Source: Sorex araneus (lineage: Eukaryota; Chordata; Mammalia; Eulipotyphla; Soricidae). From it: a stretch of DNA of 64,000 nucleotides. Location: contig NC_073303.1 of assembly GCF_027595985.1 (NCBI RefSeq), forward strand, positions 25,122,681 through 25,186,680. The letters are read 5' to 3'. Below are positions 10,880 through 30,239 of this stretch, piece by piece (positions within the stretch are counted from its first letter, which is position 1; every line of letters begins with the position of its first letter). The translations under genes and the position numbers were made by a program. The notes beneath the pieces were generated by a model, which did no database searches, was not told the DNA's origin, and was given only the letters and a program-made list of their open reading frames with translations.

Positions 10880-11054
10880 GGGGCTGGAGTGATAGCACAG
10901 CAGGTAGGGCGTTTGCCTTGCACGTGGCCGACCCAGGTTCGATTCCCAGCATCCCATATGGTCCCCTGAGCACGGCCAGGGATAATTCCTGAGTGCAGAG
11001 CCAGGAGTGATCCCTGAGCATCGCTGGGTGTGACCCAAAAAGCAAAAAAAAAAA
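10880..11054 (+). mobile_element. SOR-type SINE, young
   Basis: GGGGCTGGAGTGATAGCACA head, B box GGTTCGATTCC, GTGACCCAAAAAGC tail. Confidence 0.95.
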
Positions 11055-11544
11055 GTTCTCATGCTCCACCAGAGACCCCATCCACCGGCATCCCGTGATC
11101 TGCAAGGGAACCAGGCCCCCAGGCCAGAACACAGGCTAGTTGGTGACACAGAACAGAACGAGGGCCAGGCACCTCACTCCCCAGAGAGGAGTTTGTTCTC
11201 ACCCACATTTCTCAAACCTCCACCTGCTGGCCCTCTTCAGGTAAAAGCTCTGTGGGGTCACACCCCCGGAGTGGGGAGGAACAGGGCTGTCGGCCACTTA
11301 GGCTGGAAGGAGTCCATTTCCTCCTGCCGCTCCCCGTCAGCTCGCCTACGGCCTGCTCTTGGTTCCGAGCCTGATTGTTTATCGCTCACCCAAAATAATC
11401 CAAACGCAACGATGATGTCTCTCTTGCCAGCTGCAGTTCTCGGCAGCTCCTTTCATTTAAAAGCCAAACACGTTCAGCATGGGAGCAGGCGGGCGCCAGG
11501 CAGGAAGGAGCTCTTCCCCGAGGCCCTCAGTAGTGGATTGAACG
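11055..11544. other. Intergenic, unique sequence
   Basis: No repeat or coding homology recognised. Confidence 0.5.
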
Positions 11545-11950
11545 CGGAGAGAGGACGGCAAGTGAGGTCCTTGCCTTGAATGCAGTCACGCTGGGTTCAA
11601 CCCAGCATCACCTATAGGTTCCCCGAGCTCCACCAGGGCCAGGAATAAGCCCTATGCATCTCTGGGTCACTGTCACTGTCATCCCGTTGCTCATCGATTT
11701 GTTCGAGTGGGCACCAGTAATGTCTTTCATTGAGACTTACTGTTACTGTTTTTGGCATATCCAATACCCACGGGTAGCTTGCCAGGCTCTGCCGTGCAGG
11801 CTCGATACTCTCGGTAGCTTGCCGGGCTCTCCGAGAGGGGCAAAGGAATCGAACTCGGGTCAGCCATGTGAAAGGCGAACGCCCAACCGCTGTGCTATCG
11901 CTCCAGCCCATACATCTCTGGGTGTAGCCCCCAAACAAACAACAACAAAA
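11545..11950 (+). mobile_element. Old SINE interrupted by a second SINE
   Basis: Diverged plus-strand SINE (CTTGCCTTGAATGCAGTCAC ... TCTGGGTGTAGCCCCCAAAC) split by the element at 11666-11909; the 12-bp repeat ATGCATCTCTGG/ATACATCTCTGG brackets the insert. Confidence 0.75.
11666..11909 (-). mobile_element. Long-bodied SOR-related SINE
   Basis: Reverse copy with the usual tRNA-like head (ATCGCTCCAGCCC end) but a different body and tail: GCTTGCCGGGCTCTCCGAGA, TTGCTCATCGATTTG and a terminal GTCACTGTCACTGTC repeat. Same family as 50621-50885 and 29589-29800. Confidence 0.85.
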
Positions 11951-11965
11951 GAGTGCCAAGGCACA

Positions 11966-12185
11966 GAGGAGAGGGAGCAGAGCAGGTGAGGTGCTTGCCT
12001 TTCCCGGGGAGGTGAGAGGTTCGAGCCTGGGTATCCCATATGGTGACGATTTGACACTGATGTCTTGGGGGAGGGAAGGGCACACCCAGCAGTGCTCGGG
12101 GCTTACTCCCGGCTCTGCACTCACGGGTCACTCCTGGCAGAGGCACCTGAGCCCTGAGCACCCGTGGGTGTGGCCCCCAAACAAA
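11966..12185. mobile_element. Rearranged SINE fragments
   Basis: A plus-strand head (11966-12045) is followed by a reverse 3' segment (12067-12140) and a plus 3' end (12141-12185). Confidence 0.55.
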
Positions 12186-12571
12186 GAACAGATGCAGGCA
12201 ATGACGCCCACACCTCCCGGTCTGACCCGACCCACAAACGGAGCCTCTGTAACTCTGATGCTTCGAGACAGAGATGCGATCACGCGGGAGTCAGGTGGGC
12301 CAGGAAGTTTATGACCCTGGTCTCGTAAAACGGGGTGAGGTCAGACGGCCATGGAAGCCGGCTGTGAAGATAGGCAGAGGGAGGCGGCATCATGCCCGGA
12401 GAATCCAGTGATGGCCAGAAAACCCACCCACAGCCACAAAGAGGCAGCAAGTGTGAGGGCTCCGGGGCCTGGCGGAGGAGCACGGTCCAGCCCGGGACTC
12501 AGTCTCCCGCGCCCGCTGTCAGCCCTGGAGCTGGTAAGCCCCGTTCCACAGCACATCCTATTTTTGTGGTT

Positions 12572-12740
12572 TGGGAGGGGGAGGGGTGGCACAGCTGTGG
12601 ATGCTCAAGGCTGACTCCTGCCTCTGTGCTCACGGATCACTCCAGACAGTGCTGGGGGACCGGGTGGGGTGCTGGGGATCGAACCCAGACCAGCCGCGGG
12701 CAAGGCAAGCGCCCTGCCCACTGTGCTATCTCGCCAGCCT
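12572..12740 (-). mobile_element. SOR-type SINE, diverged
   Basis: GGGGATCGAACCCAGACCAG in the B-box region; ends TGCTATCTCGCCAGCCTG. It lies beyond the MAPK13 poly(A) signal. Confidence 0.8.
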
Positions 12741-12889
12741 GCCCTGAGTATATTCTAGAACCTCGAGGGAATGCGCTCCTGCCGGTGCTGGTCACCCAGC
12801 ATGTGGGACTCCACTCGGCCGCAGGTGCCTCTGTCCACCCGGCTCTCCGCACCCCTACAGCGGTGAAGGAACAGACCCCACACAGCAGC

Positions 12890-13115
12890 GACGCTCAGGC
12901 AGCGGCTTTAATGGGGCTGCCTCGGTCCCCTTCCCCCCTTCCCTCCAGCCCAGCCTTGGGGGGAGTCCTATGATGGGGGACCAGGGCCCGCTGGCCTCGG
13001 CTGGAAAGGTTTTCGCCCCAGAAGGTCCGACTTAGGCTGGGACCAATGAACACCGAGGCAGCGGCGGGCAGGGGAGCCTGCGGCTGATGTCCCTGCGCCC
13101 TGGCTGGTGGCATCG
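12890..13115 (-). other. MAPK13: MAPK13 3' UTR (probable extent)
   Basis: Repeat-free GC-rich sequence between the stop codon and an ATTAAA hexamer. Its end is inferred only from that hexamer; a longer 3' UTR running into the SINE at 12572-12740 cannot be excluded. Confidence 0.5.
12907..12912 (-). terminator. MAPK13: Candidate MAPK13 polyadenylation signal ATTAAA
   Basis: Common variant hexamer on the minus strand, 204 nt past the stop, followed by GU-rich sequence. No AATAAA occurs between it and the stop. Confidence 0.5.
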
Positions 13116-21831
<8,716 letters not shown>

Positions 21832-22018
21832 CCCGGGCGCTCCGTCGTCGCGGCGGCCCCAGCGCGGCGGTTCGGTTCGCGGCCCGCGGGCTCCCAGCGC
21901 CCGGGCCCCGCCGCCGCCCGGCCGGGCCCGCCCCGCACCCGCCGCTCCTCCCCGCGGGGGCGGGGGCTCGGGGGCCCAGACGCGCCGCACCTGCAGCGCC
22001 GCGCCCAGGTGCGCCGAG

Positions 22019-22050
22019 CGCCGCCCCGCCCCGCCCCGCCCCGCGCGGGG
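22019..22050. promoter_or_regulatory. Tandem GC boxes (Sp1/KLF type)
   Basis: Five contiguous CCGCC/CCCCG units, about 190-220 bp upstream of the MAPK13 ATG. Confidence 0.6.
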
Positions 22051-22135
22051 AGGCGGCGGGTGACGCCCCCTGGACGGTCCACCGAGTCACGAGAGCGGGG
22101 CAGGGGGCGTCCCTAGGGCGCGGGGAGCTCCTTCC

Positions 22136-22920
22136 CCACCCCACCCCCCACCCCCGAGGGCCCTGGAAGCCAGGGTCCCCGGCGGGGAACTCCGTCGGCA
22201 CATTCATCTCTCTGTTTTATTTATTTATTTATTTTTATTTTTTGGAGACAATTTAGGGAGGGGAAAAAAAAAAAACCCAAACCAAACCCATTGGCTTTGT
22301 TGTTCTGGAAAGCTGCAAACATAGACCCAGGATGTCTCAGGTTTAGGCACGTACGCAAGCCCCGTGGGGTTTTATTTTGATTAAGATGCAATTCTGATTC
22401 ACTACGTCTGGGAAGGAGCCAGCACTTTTTGTTTGTTTTTGCAGTGACAGATCAAACTCAGGGCTTCACACATGCCAGACACGTGCTCTAAGACCTACAC
22501 CCGCTGCTCAGAGACTCCCCTTGCAAACCAGCTGCCCAGGTAGACGCTTCGCTGCACCACCCTTGGATACGGAGCCTACAGAGCCTGCATGACCCCAAGC
22601 CCACCCCACCCCCCAATTCTAGGTCAATTCTCCCATCAGTTACTTGTTTGCTTCTGCAGTGATTGAACCCAGGTGTCATGCGCAAGGCCAGCCTTTCCCC
22701 CTGGGCCTTCATCCTTTTTTTAAATTATTATTGTTGTTTGGACGACTCCGGAGGTTCAGGGGTCGCTCACTGTGATACAAAGCTAGCCAGTGTTTGCTCC
22801 CTTCCAGCTGGGATTCTGCTCCTGCCACCAAAACCACACCTGTGGGTGCCTGGGAGAGAGGATGCAGCTTCCGGTTGGAACTTGGGTTCTTTTATTTTTT
22901 TTTAATTAATTAATTATTAT
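22136..22920. other. Intergenic upstream of MAPK13
   Basis: (ATTT)n at 22215-22240, a faint reverse SINE relic 22430-22510, otherwise unassigned. Confidence 0.5.
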
Positions 22921-23095
22921 TTGTTTTTGCTTTTTGGGTCACACCTGGCAATGCACAGGGGTTACTCCTGGCTCTGCACTCAGGAATTACCCCGGCTCAG
23001 GTGCACAGGGGACCATATGGGATGCTGGGAATCGAACCCGGGTTGGCCGAGTGCAAGGCAAACGCCTCCCCTACTGTGCTATCGCTCCAGCCCCG
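22921..23095 (-). mobile_element. SOR-type SINE, young
   Basis: Flanked by GGAACTTGGGTTCTT direct repeats, a clear target-site duplication. Confidence 0.95.
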
Positions 23096-23222
23096 GAACT
23101 TGGGTTCTTGTGGATGCAAGGAACTCACTCCTGACCTCTGAGCTCTCTCCCCAACTCTTTTCCTATGAATTTGGGGGCAAAACCAAGTATCTTTCATTTC
23201 ACGCAAACATATCTTTTCCCAG

Positions 23223-23357
23223 GGCCAGGTACAGGGGATAGGGCACCCAACCAATCCTGGTCCCATCCCCAGCACCCCGTATGGTCTCCCAAGGAAGAGT
23301 GATCCCTGAGCACAGAGCCAAGAGTAAGTCCTGAGCACCACTGATTATGTCCTCAGA
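23223..23357 (+). mobile_element. Old SINE fragment
   Basis: CATCCCCAGCACCCCGTATG and GATCCCTGAGCACAGAGCCA. Confidence 0.7.
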
Positions 23358-23424
23358 ACAAAAACAAAACAAAACAAAAATTTTTTCAACCAAAAAAGAG
23401 CTTTTATAAAGAAAAGTGTCTGCC

Positions 23425-23582
23425 ATAGAAGTAGGCTGGGAGAAACTGGGGACATTGGTGGTGGGAAATGAACACTATGACAGGGACAGTGTTGGAACGT
23501 TGTATGGCTGGAACCAAATTACCAACAACCTTGCAACTGTGTATCTCACGATGATTCAATTATTAAAAACAAGTTTTTTTTT
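23425..23582 (+). mobile_element. L1 3' end
   Basis: GGGACATTGGTGGTGGGAAA, GTTGGAACGTTGTATGGCTG and CTCACGATGATTCAATTATT. Confidence 0.75.
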
Positions 23583-24030
23583 TAAAGAGCTTTTGAATCT
23601 GGAGAAGATGAGGATCGTTTTCAAAATCATAATCACAATAGCATTTCTATGCCTCGAGGGAATAACGTGACTTCTATAAAATCAGCCCGCCACTCCAAGT
23701 TCAGACGTTCTGGTTTGAACACAGTGTTTGGCCGCTTCTGAAAACTCCCTTGGGGCAATCACAAACCCCGGCCCCTGGGCCACCTGGGCTGGTGGCTAGG
23801 CAGCCCGGAGGGAATTCTGTGCGCAAAGGAATCCAGAGCATCCCCAAGCCCTTCCCGGGGTGCAGAGACGGGTCGCAAGAGGTAGGATGCTTGGCCTGAC
23901 CCGTGCAAGCCTTCCCTGGTCTGGGGGAAGGACAGCGGGGCACGGACCCTTCCTCGCCACATCACAAGGAGAGAACGTCTTGATAAGGAAAGGACTCGTT
24001 TGTACCCTCTGTGCTGTTTGTGGGGCACAA

Positions 24031-24213
24031 GGGTTTTTTTTTTTTTTTGCTTTTTTTGTCACACCTAGTGATGCTCAGGGGTTACTCCTGGCTTTGCACT
24101 CAGGAATCACTCCTGGCGGTGCTTGGGGGACCATATGGGATGCCGGGGATCGAACCCGGGTCGGCCGTGTGCAAGGCAAACGCCCTACCCGCTATGCTAT
24201 CGCTCTGGCCCCG
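24031..24213 (-). mobile_element. SOR-type SINE, young
   Basis: Poly-T start, GATCGAACCCGGGTCGGCC, ends ATCGCTCTGGCCCC. Confidence 0.94.
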
Positions 24214-24367
24214 GGGTTTGTGTTTTGTTGGGGTCCACACTGGCAGTGCTCCAGCCCCAAGGGGCACCAGTGTGATTGCATGCAGGGAGTCTGTCTGATT
24301 TCTCCCTGGCACACCACAGGTTATCAAAAACTGTGTGGAGAATCACTGGAGGAGTTGCCTATGAGAA

Positions 24368-24600
24368 GTGAAACAATATTTACCAAACACTTGGTTTTGT
24401 CACAGGTCAATCATCTTGCCAAATGCTTGACACAGACACCTCCCTTCATCCTGCTAAGAGGCCTGTGAGTCAGTGTTGTCATTAGCCTCATTTTTGGCGA
24501 TGAGGCTAGAACAGAGAGGTGAGGTAACTTGTCAGAGGTTGCACAGCTGGGGAGACACAGAGCTGGGCTGCAGTCACTAACACAGCCTTGTTCTGGAGTC
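24368..24600 (-). mobile_element. MIR
   Basis: Reverse MIR: TTTACCAAACACTT, then GATGAGGCTAGAACAGAGAG, GGTTGCACAGCTGGG and GAGCTGGGCTGCAGTC match the MIR core. Confidence 0.75.
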
Positions 24601-24744
24601 CCGGTCCGGGTCGAGAGGAATTGTCCTTTATAAGGGTATGGCTGGTGTTTCTGTTTTCTTTTTTTCATCACGGTGAAATATTTTTGTTTTTTAAAATTTT
24701 CTTTTAAATTTAAATTAAATTTCTTTTAAGTTTAAAAGATTTGG

Positions 24745-24926
24745 GGGGCTGGAGCGATAGCACAGCGGGGAGGGCGTTTGCCTTGCATGCAGTCAACCCG
24801 GGTTCGATTCCTAGCATCCCATATGGTTCCCTGAGCACCGCCAGGAGTAATTCCTGAGTGCAGAGCCAGGAGTAACCCCCGTGTATCGCCGGATGTGACC
24901 CAAAAAGGAATAAATAAATAAATTTA
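24745..24926 (+). mobile_element. SOR-type SINE, young
   Basis: Flanked by TTTAAAAGATTT direct repeats, inside an AT-rich tract built of AAATTTAAATT units (24690-24965). Confidence 0.95.
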
Positions 24927-24965
24927 AAAGATTTAAATTTAAATTTAATTTTTCTTTTAAATTTT

Positions 24966-25090
24966 GAATCACTGTGAGATAGACCATTACAAAGCTGTTC
25001 ATAATTGTGTTTCAGTTGTACAGTGTTCCAACGCCCATCCCTCCACCAGTGCACATTTCCTAGCACCAGTGTCCCCAGTTTCCTTGCCTG
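24966..25090 (-). mobile_element. L1 3' end, reverse
   Basis: Reverse complement of the terminal L1 block: GAATCACTGTGAGATAGACC, CCAACGCCCATCCCTCCACC, CCCCAGTTTCCTTG. Its upstream side is the pyrimidine array 25110-25630. Confidence 0.8.
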
Positions 25091-25109
25091 TAACTCTCCC
25101 CCACACACA

Positions 25110-25184
25110 CAGCCTGACTCTCTCTCTCTCTCTAACCCCCTCCTCCTCCTCCACCTCCTCCTCCTCTCCCCCCCCACACACAGC

Positions 25185-25221
<37 letters not shown>

Positions 25222-25630
25222 ACCCCCTCCTCCTCTCCCCCCCACACAGCCTGACTCTCTCTCTCTCTAGCCCCCTCCTCCTCCTTCTCCTCCTCCTCCC
25301 CCCACACACAGCCTGACTCTCTCTCTCCCTCTCTCTCTCTCACCCCCTCCTCCTCCTCCTCCTCCTCCCCCCACACAAAGCCTGACTCTCTTTCTCTCTC
25401 CCTCTCTCTCTCTCTAACCCCCTCCTCCTCTCCCCCCCAACACACCGCCTGACTCTCTCTCCCTCTCTCTCTCTCACCCCCTCCTCCTCCTCCTCCTCTC
25501 CCCCGCCCCCAGCCTGACTCTCTCTCTCTCTCTAGCCCCCTCCTCCTCCTCCTCCTCCTCCTCCTCCCCCCACACAAAGCCTGACTCTCTCTCTCTCTCT
25601 CACCCCCTCCTCGTCCTCCTCCTCTCCGTC
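25110..25630 (-). repeat. Compound pyrimidine minisatellite, about 8 units
   Basis: Units of 59-73 bp, each starting GCCTGACTCTCT (about 25110, 25183, 25250, 25309, 25379, 25447, 25511, 25578), then (CT)n, CCCCCTCCTCCTCC and CACACA. On the minus strand it is polypurine. Confidence 0.9.
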
Positions 25631-25702
25631 TCTGGCTCATATTTCTAATGACCTGCTTTGCCCATGTCCTGCAGATAGAACTTCTGCTCAAATCTCTCTC
25701 CT

Positions 25703-25845
25703 GAGCCAGAGAGATAGCTCGGTGGCTGGGGCACTTGCCTTCCACATGGTGGACCCGGGTTCGATCCGGTTCCCTGAGTCTGCCAGAGCGCAGAGCCAGG
25801 AGTAAGCCTTGAGCACCGCCAGGTGTGACCCCAAAGCAAAACAAA
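25703..25845 (+). mobile_element. SOR-related SINE, diverged
   Basis: GAGCCAGAGAGATAGCTCGG head, B box GGTTCGATCCGG; partly deleted 3' of the B box. Confidence 0.8.
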
Positions 25846-26478
25846 AAGTCGTTTCTTCTTCCTCACACTCAGCCTTGCGGTGTCTGACACAGCCCCTGCT
25901 CCCGTCCCTGCCACTGGGGTGAGGGAGAAGGAAGTGACACTATGCAGTGCAAGGGGCCCTGATTCTAATGTCGGGACCCCGAGGCCGGAGTTCCCAGGGG
26001 TGCTCAGGGCAGAAAGAGAAACCCCGAGGCGTGACTTAAGGGCTGGGGTGAGGACCTGCTCTCCAGAGAGGGGTCTGGCTCCCGTCTGAGCCCACCGAAG
26101 CATGGGGGGCGGGGGGCGGTGAGCCCAGGACGGGGGGGGGGGGGGGCGGGAGGGAGTACAGGTACAGGGAAGTGCTCGTTGCCCAAGTGGGTGCAATCCT
26201 GCCAGGGCACGAGCCGGCCACTCAGACGGTGACTCTGGGCACCTCTTAAGCAATGATCAGGAAATGACTCAGGCCTCAGGCGCTGCTCACCGGACACCTT
26301 CGGACCTCAGCTGGCCTGGGCGTGCTCAGCCTCTGGTGGCCTTAGATGCGTCTTGTCCGTCGGGGTGTTAGCGGGGGAGCCACAGTGGGAGGAGGGTGGC
26401 ACTGAGGCCCCCCGTGCTCCCTTCTGCTGCCACTCCTCCCCAGACACAGGGTCAGTTAGCTTGTTAACACCGACGAGG
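25846..26478. other. Intergenic, G-rich unique sequence
   Basis: G run at about 26131-26146; no SINE or coding homology recognised. Confidence 0.5.
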
Positions 26479-26731
26479 CATGTGTGTGTACATGCATGTG
26501 CTTATGTGTTTACGTGTGCTTGTATGTGCTTATTTCATGCATGTGTGGATATGTGCGCGCGCATATATATGTGCACATATGTGTGTATGTGTGTGCATGT
26601 ATGTATAGTGTGTGCACACATGTGCATAGTGTGTAGTGTGTGGCATGTGTGCACATATGTGTAGTGTATGCATTGCGTATGTGCATGTGTGTAGTGTGTG
26701 TGTGCATGAGCGCGCGTGTGTGCGCGCGCGC

Positions 26732-26780
<49 letters not shown>
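26479..26780. repeat. Alternating purine-pyrimidine TG/CG/TA tract
   Basis: About 300 bp dominated by TGTG, TGCATG and CGCGCG steps, ending in a pure (TG)n at about 26735-26780. All frames through it are low-complexity. Confidence 0.95.
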
Positions 26781-26781
<1 letters not shown>

Positions 26782-27680
26782 ACATAAACCCACTTTAGAG
26801 TCAAATGCAAACTTCCACCCTGGCTCGCCCTCCCTGCTGGGTTCCCGGGACGGGCGCCTTCTCCCGGGAGTTCTGGTGTCCCGCTTGTAAAGGGAAACTA
26901 CCGGAGCATGGCATGTATTTAAAAAGCTTTGGGAGTGCATCACTGCGGTGCGGGTGACAGCAGCCCATGAGCTGGCCTCTAAGTGCCTCCCAGGGACAGC
27001 CCGTGGGGTGATTACTGGGCAGGGGGAGGAAGAATGCGCAGCCTGCGCCCGCCCGGTGACTTGCCCCAGGAAGAGGGTGTCAGGGAGGATTAGCAGGCTG
27101 GCTCGTGGGGGGTGACTCGAGGAGGGTGTAAGGAAGCAGGACGCCGGTCTGGATGAGATCGGAGGCAGGCAGGAAAGGGAGAGAATCCTTCCGCTGGCCT
27201 TTCCTTAGCCCCCTGGAAGGTGGTATGTGTAGGGGGCGGGCGGGGGTATAAAGCAGCCGCCTCGGAGCACCTGGTGGGCCGGGTTTGGTCCTTTTGCGGT
27301 TTCGGCCATACCATGATTTGTGTTCGGGCGTGATTACAGAGTGGTGGATATTTTGGCTCCCCCATCATGTCACAGATGACCTTGTCCTGCTTGAGAGGAT
27401 CATACCGAGACTAAGGACACACCATAGTTAAGGATCTGCGGACAGGCCCCGGCAGCTCCCGCGTGCCACACGGCCTGGCTGTGTCTGTTCGGCTGGTCCC
27501 CAGCACAGTGGCAGTTTGGCCCCCGGGGGAAACGTGCTCTTCAAGTCTGCTGTCTGTTCCAGAGTCTGCCCCAGGGACAAGTGTCTGAGCAATGTCACAC
27601 TGGCCTCGGAGCTGAGGGTGTGCCTGAGGATTGGGGTGGGATTGGGGGGGAATGATAAGGGCCTTCACGAATCAAGACAA
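26781..27680. other. Intergenic, unique sequence
   Basis: No gene, SINE or MIR recognised. Confidence 0.45.
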
Positions 27681-28612
27681 AGGTTAGGGTTAGGGATAGT
27701 GTTCAGCGTTAGGGCCCAAGGGTTTGGTTAGAATTGGGGGTAAGGGCTTGGTTTAGGATTAAGGTTTAGGATTAAGAATTAGAGTTAGGGCTAGGGCAAG
27801 GTGAGGGTTAAGGTAGCATTAGAGTTAAGTTTCGCTGTAGGATTAGGGTTGGGTTAAGGGTTTGGGTGGTATACAGTCCGGGTTAAAGTGCGGGTAGGTG
27901 TGAGGGAGAGTGTTAATTGTATGATATCAGGGTTAGGGTCAGAGGGCGAAGGCTAATGTTAGGGTAGGTTCAGGTTCGTGTTGGGTACTGTTCAGAGAGG
28001 TTAGTATTAGTTTAGGCATTCTTTGTTTTCCTCTCTTGTGTTAGGGATAACATTAGAGTTTGGTTGTGATTTGGGTTAGGGTAGCATTGAATTAGGGTTC
28101 GAGTTTGGGTTAAGGTTAGGATTAGGAAAAGAAAAAGTCATTTTTTTAAGTGAAAATTTAAAAGTAAACTAAACTTTTAGAAAGGTTGGGATTAGGTTTG
28201 TGAAAGGGTTAGGGTTAGGGTGATGGGAGGATCAGGTTATTGTTGGTGTTAGGGTCGTGTCAGGTAAGGTCAGGGTCCTGGTGGGGTTACTGGCTAGGTT
28301 CATCCTATTGCTCCGTGACCCTCTGGGTTTTAGGTTTAAGGTCAGGATATAGGTGTTAGGGTCAGAGTTTTGTTTAAGGCTAGAATTGGGGTGAGATTGG
28401 AATTAGAGTTCTGGTAGGGTCGAGGGGTAGGTTTGGGTTAGAACTCATGTAGGGTCAGGGCTGGAACCAAGGTTCGGGTAGTTAGTGTTGAGTGTGTTAG
28501 TATAAAGGTAGGTTAGGTCAGGTTCGGGTCAATATTAGGGCACTTAGGGTTAGGGTTGGGTTTAGTGACCATAAAGCACAGGGTTAGGTTAGGGTTGCGG
28601 GGGGGGGGGGGG
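27681..28612 (+). repeat. Degenerate TTAGGG-like array
   Basis: About 930 bp in which GGGTTAGGGTTAGG-type sequence recurs (27682, 28206, 28543, 28581) amid degenerate variants such as TTAGGATTAAGG and GTTAGGGTCAGG. The G-rich strand is plus throughout; it ends in a G run (about 28599-28612). Confidence 0.85.
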
Positions 28613-29588
28613 GTGTGTAGCGCTGGGCTTGTTACTTGGGGTCTCTCGGGGCCCTTCTCCACACTCCCCCGCACTCAGGCATGGGCGTCTCCTCAAACCT
28701 TAGAGCTGCCTCTGTACCACGAGTGCAAGTTGCATCTCTAACTCTCCTCCTGGTTAGCCCTGAGCCCGCGAGAGGTCGGCAAATCACGACACTCCTGATG
28801 GACAGGCCTGAGGCCCTCGGCTCCTGCTCCAAGACTTGGCCACCTGCCGGGGAGCTTCTCAAGCTCTAGGAACCCACCAGACTCATCAGGATGTAGTACG
28901 GGGGTCTGGGAAGCCCCTGCATGTGGGGCCACCCTCTGGTCCCGCTGTGGGAGCACGGACAGGTGTGTCGGAGTCTCCGTTTCCCCATGCCAAGGAAAGT
29001 GGGTGACAATACCCACCTCATGGGGCTGGCAGGAAGCTGAAAAGAGAAGATTCTGGAAGCTTGCACCGGCCCTGCCATGCAGTGGCCCTCACAGGGTGCT
29101 TCTTGCCCCGGGGGAGCTGGCTTTGCCTCCTGCTCCACCCCTGTCCTTGCCTCTCAGCTCCCCTCCTCACAATCAGTGAACTGACCCCATCCCCGTGGCC
29201 GTGAGGTTCTGGGGACAGCACCAAGAGAACAGACACTCGTCCCTGCCACGTGGAGTGAAGCTTCGCGGGGTGGAGGCCAATGAGAAACGGATGGACAAGT
29301 CAGTAGCATCAGCCCGAGTGGTATCTAATGTCTAATACTCGCCCGCGTCATCTGGCTCACCCAGATGAGGGCCAGGTGCCATCAGGTGCCAGGAAGAAAC
29401 TACAGCCAATGGACAAGGACAGAAGGACTTGGCTCTCTTAGCTGGGGAATGGGGAGGGAAGGGCTGAGGAGGGGACATTTGAGCATCAGGGACTGGGCAG
29501 AGGCTGTGTGTGTGTGTGTGTGTGTAGGGACAGGGGCCAGGCAGTTTTCTTCCCAATGTTAGTTTTATTTATTTACTTGGGGACGGGG
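28613..29588. other. Intergenic; MIR fragment and short (TG)n
   Basis: 28968-29040 resembles a plus-strand MIR core (TCTCCGTTTCCCCATGCCAA, ATACCCACCTCATGGGGCTG). (TG)n at 29507-29526. Rest unassigned. Confidence 0.55.
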
Positions 29589-29800
29589 GGGACTGGAGCA
29601 ATAGCACTGCGGGTAGGGCATTTGCCTTGCATGCGGCTGACCCGGGTTTGATTCCTCCGTCCCTCTTGGAGAACCTAGCAAGCTACCCATGGCAGATTTA
29701 TTATACCAAAAACAGTAGCAACAAGTCTCACAATGGAGACGTTGGGGTGCCCCCTCGAGCAAACTGATGAACAACTGGACGACAGTGATACAGTGCTATT
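29589..29800 (+). mobile_element. Long-bodied SOR-related SINE
   Basis: tRNA-like head with A box TAGCACTGCGGG, then TTGGAGAACCTAGCAAGCTA and GAACAACTGGACGACAGTGA: plus-strand counterpart of 11666-11909. Confidence 0.85.
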
Positions 29801-29833
29801 TTTGTGGGGGGGAGGAAAGAGGGGGTATTTTGT

Positions 29834-30002
29834 TTTTGTTTTGGGGCCACCCCTGGAGGTGCTCAGAGCTTCTTCCTGGCTCTGTGCTCAGGGATCACTC
29901 CTGGAGGGGGTTGGGGGACCCTATGACGTGATGGGGATTGAATGCAGGTTGGCTGTATGCAAGGCAGGCGCCCTATCCATTCTACTATCTCTGCATCGAC
30001 CC
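29834..30002 (-). mobile_element. Old SOR-related SINE
   Basis: GGCCACCCCTGGAGGTGCTC and GGGGATTGAATGCAGGTTGG. Confidence 0.75.
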
Positions 30003-30239
30003 CTCTCCCCATGCTGACTGGTGAGGCGGCCCCCTCTTTCTCTCCTGTGCCCCACTCATAGGTCTTCTTGCTATATCCCTTTTCTGCCACTTTAGCCATA
30101 TCTGGTAATTTTCTCAGGGGGACCCAGCTCTGAATCTCTGGGGCACCTAACTGCCCCGTCGGGAAACTCCAGGGCGGGTCTCCAGCCCTTCCTGAGCAGC
30201 CGCACCCCTCCCCATCTCTTCCAGTAGCATTTTCCCTTC

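Noticed and set aside
10880-11054. Functional tRNA gene (A and B boxes present)
   Set aside because: The same head recurs throughout the window with a SINE body and A-rich tail; no cloverleaf acceptor stem closes.
22068-22086. CTCF motif near GACGCCCCCTGGACGGT in the MAPK13 promoter
   Set aside because: Only the central GCCCCCTGG matches; the flanking positions deviate too much.
24999-25844. 281-codon minus-strand open frame rich in Arg-Glu repeats
   Set aside because: It is the polypurine side of the minisatellite at 25110-25630 plus SINE and L1 sequence; the long frame follows from stop-free low complexity.
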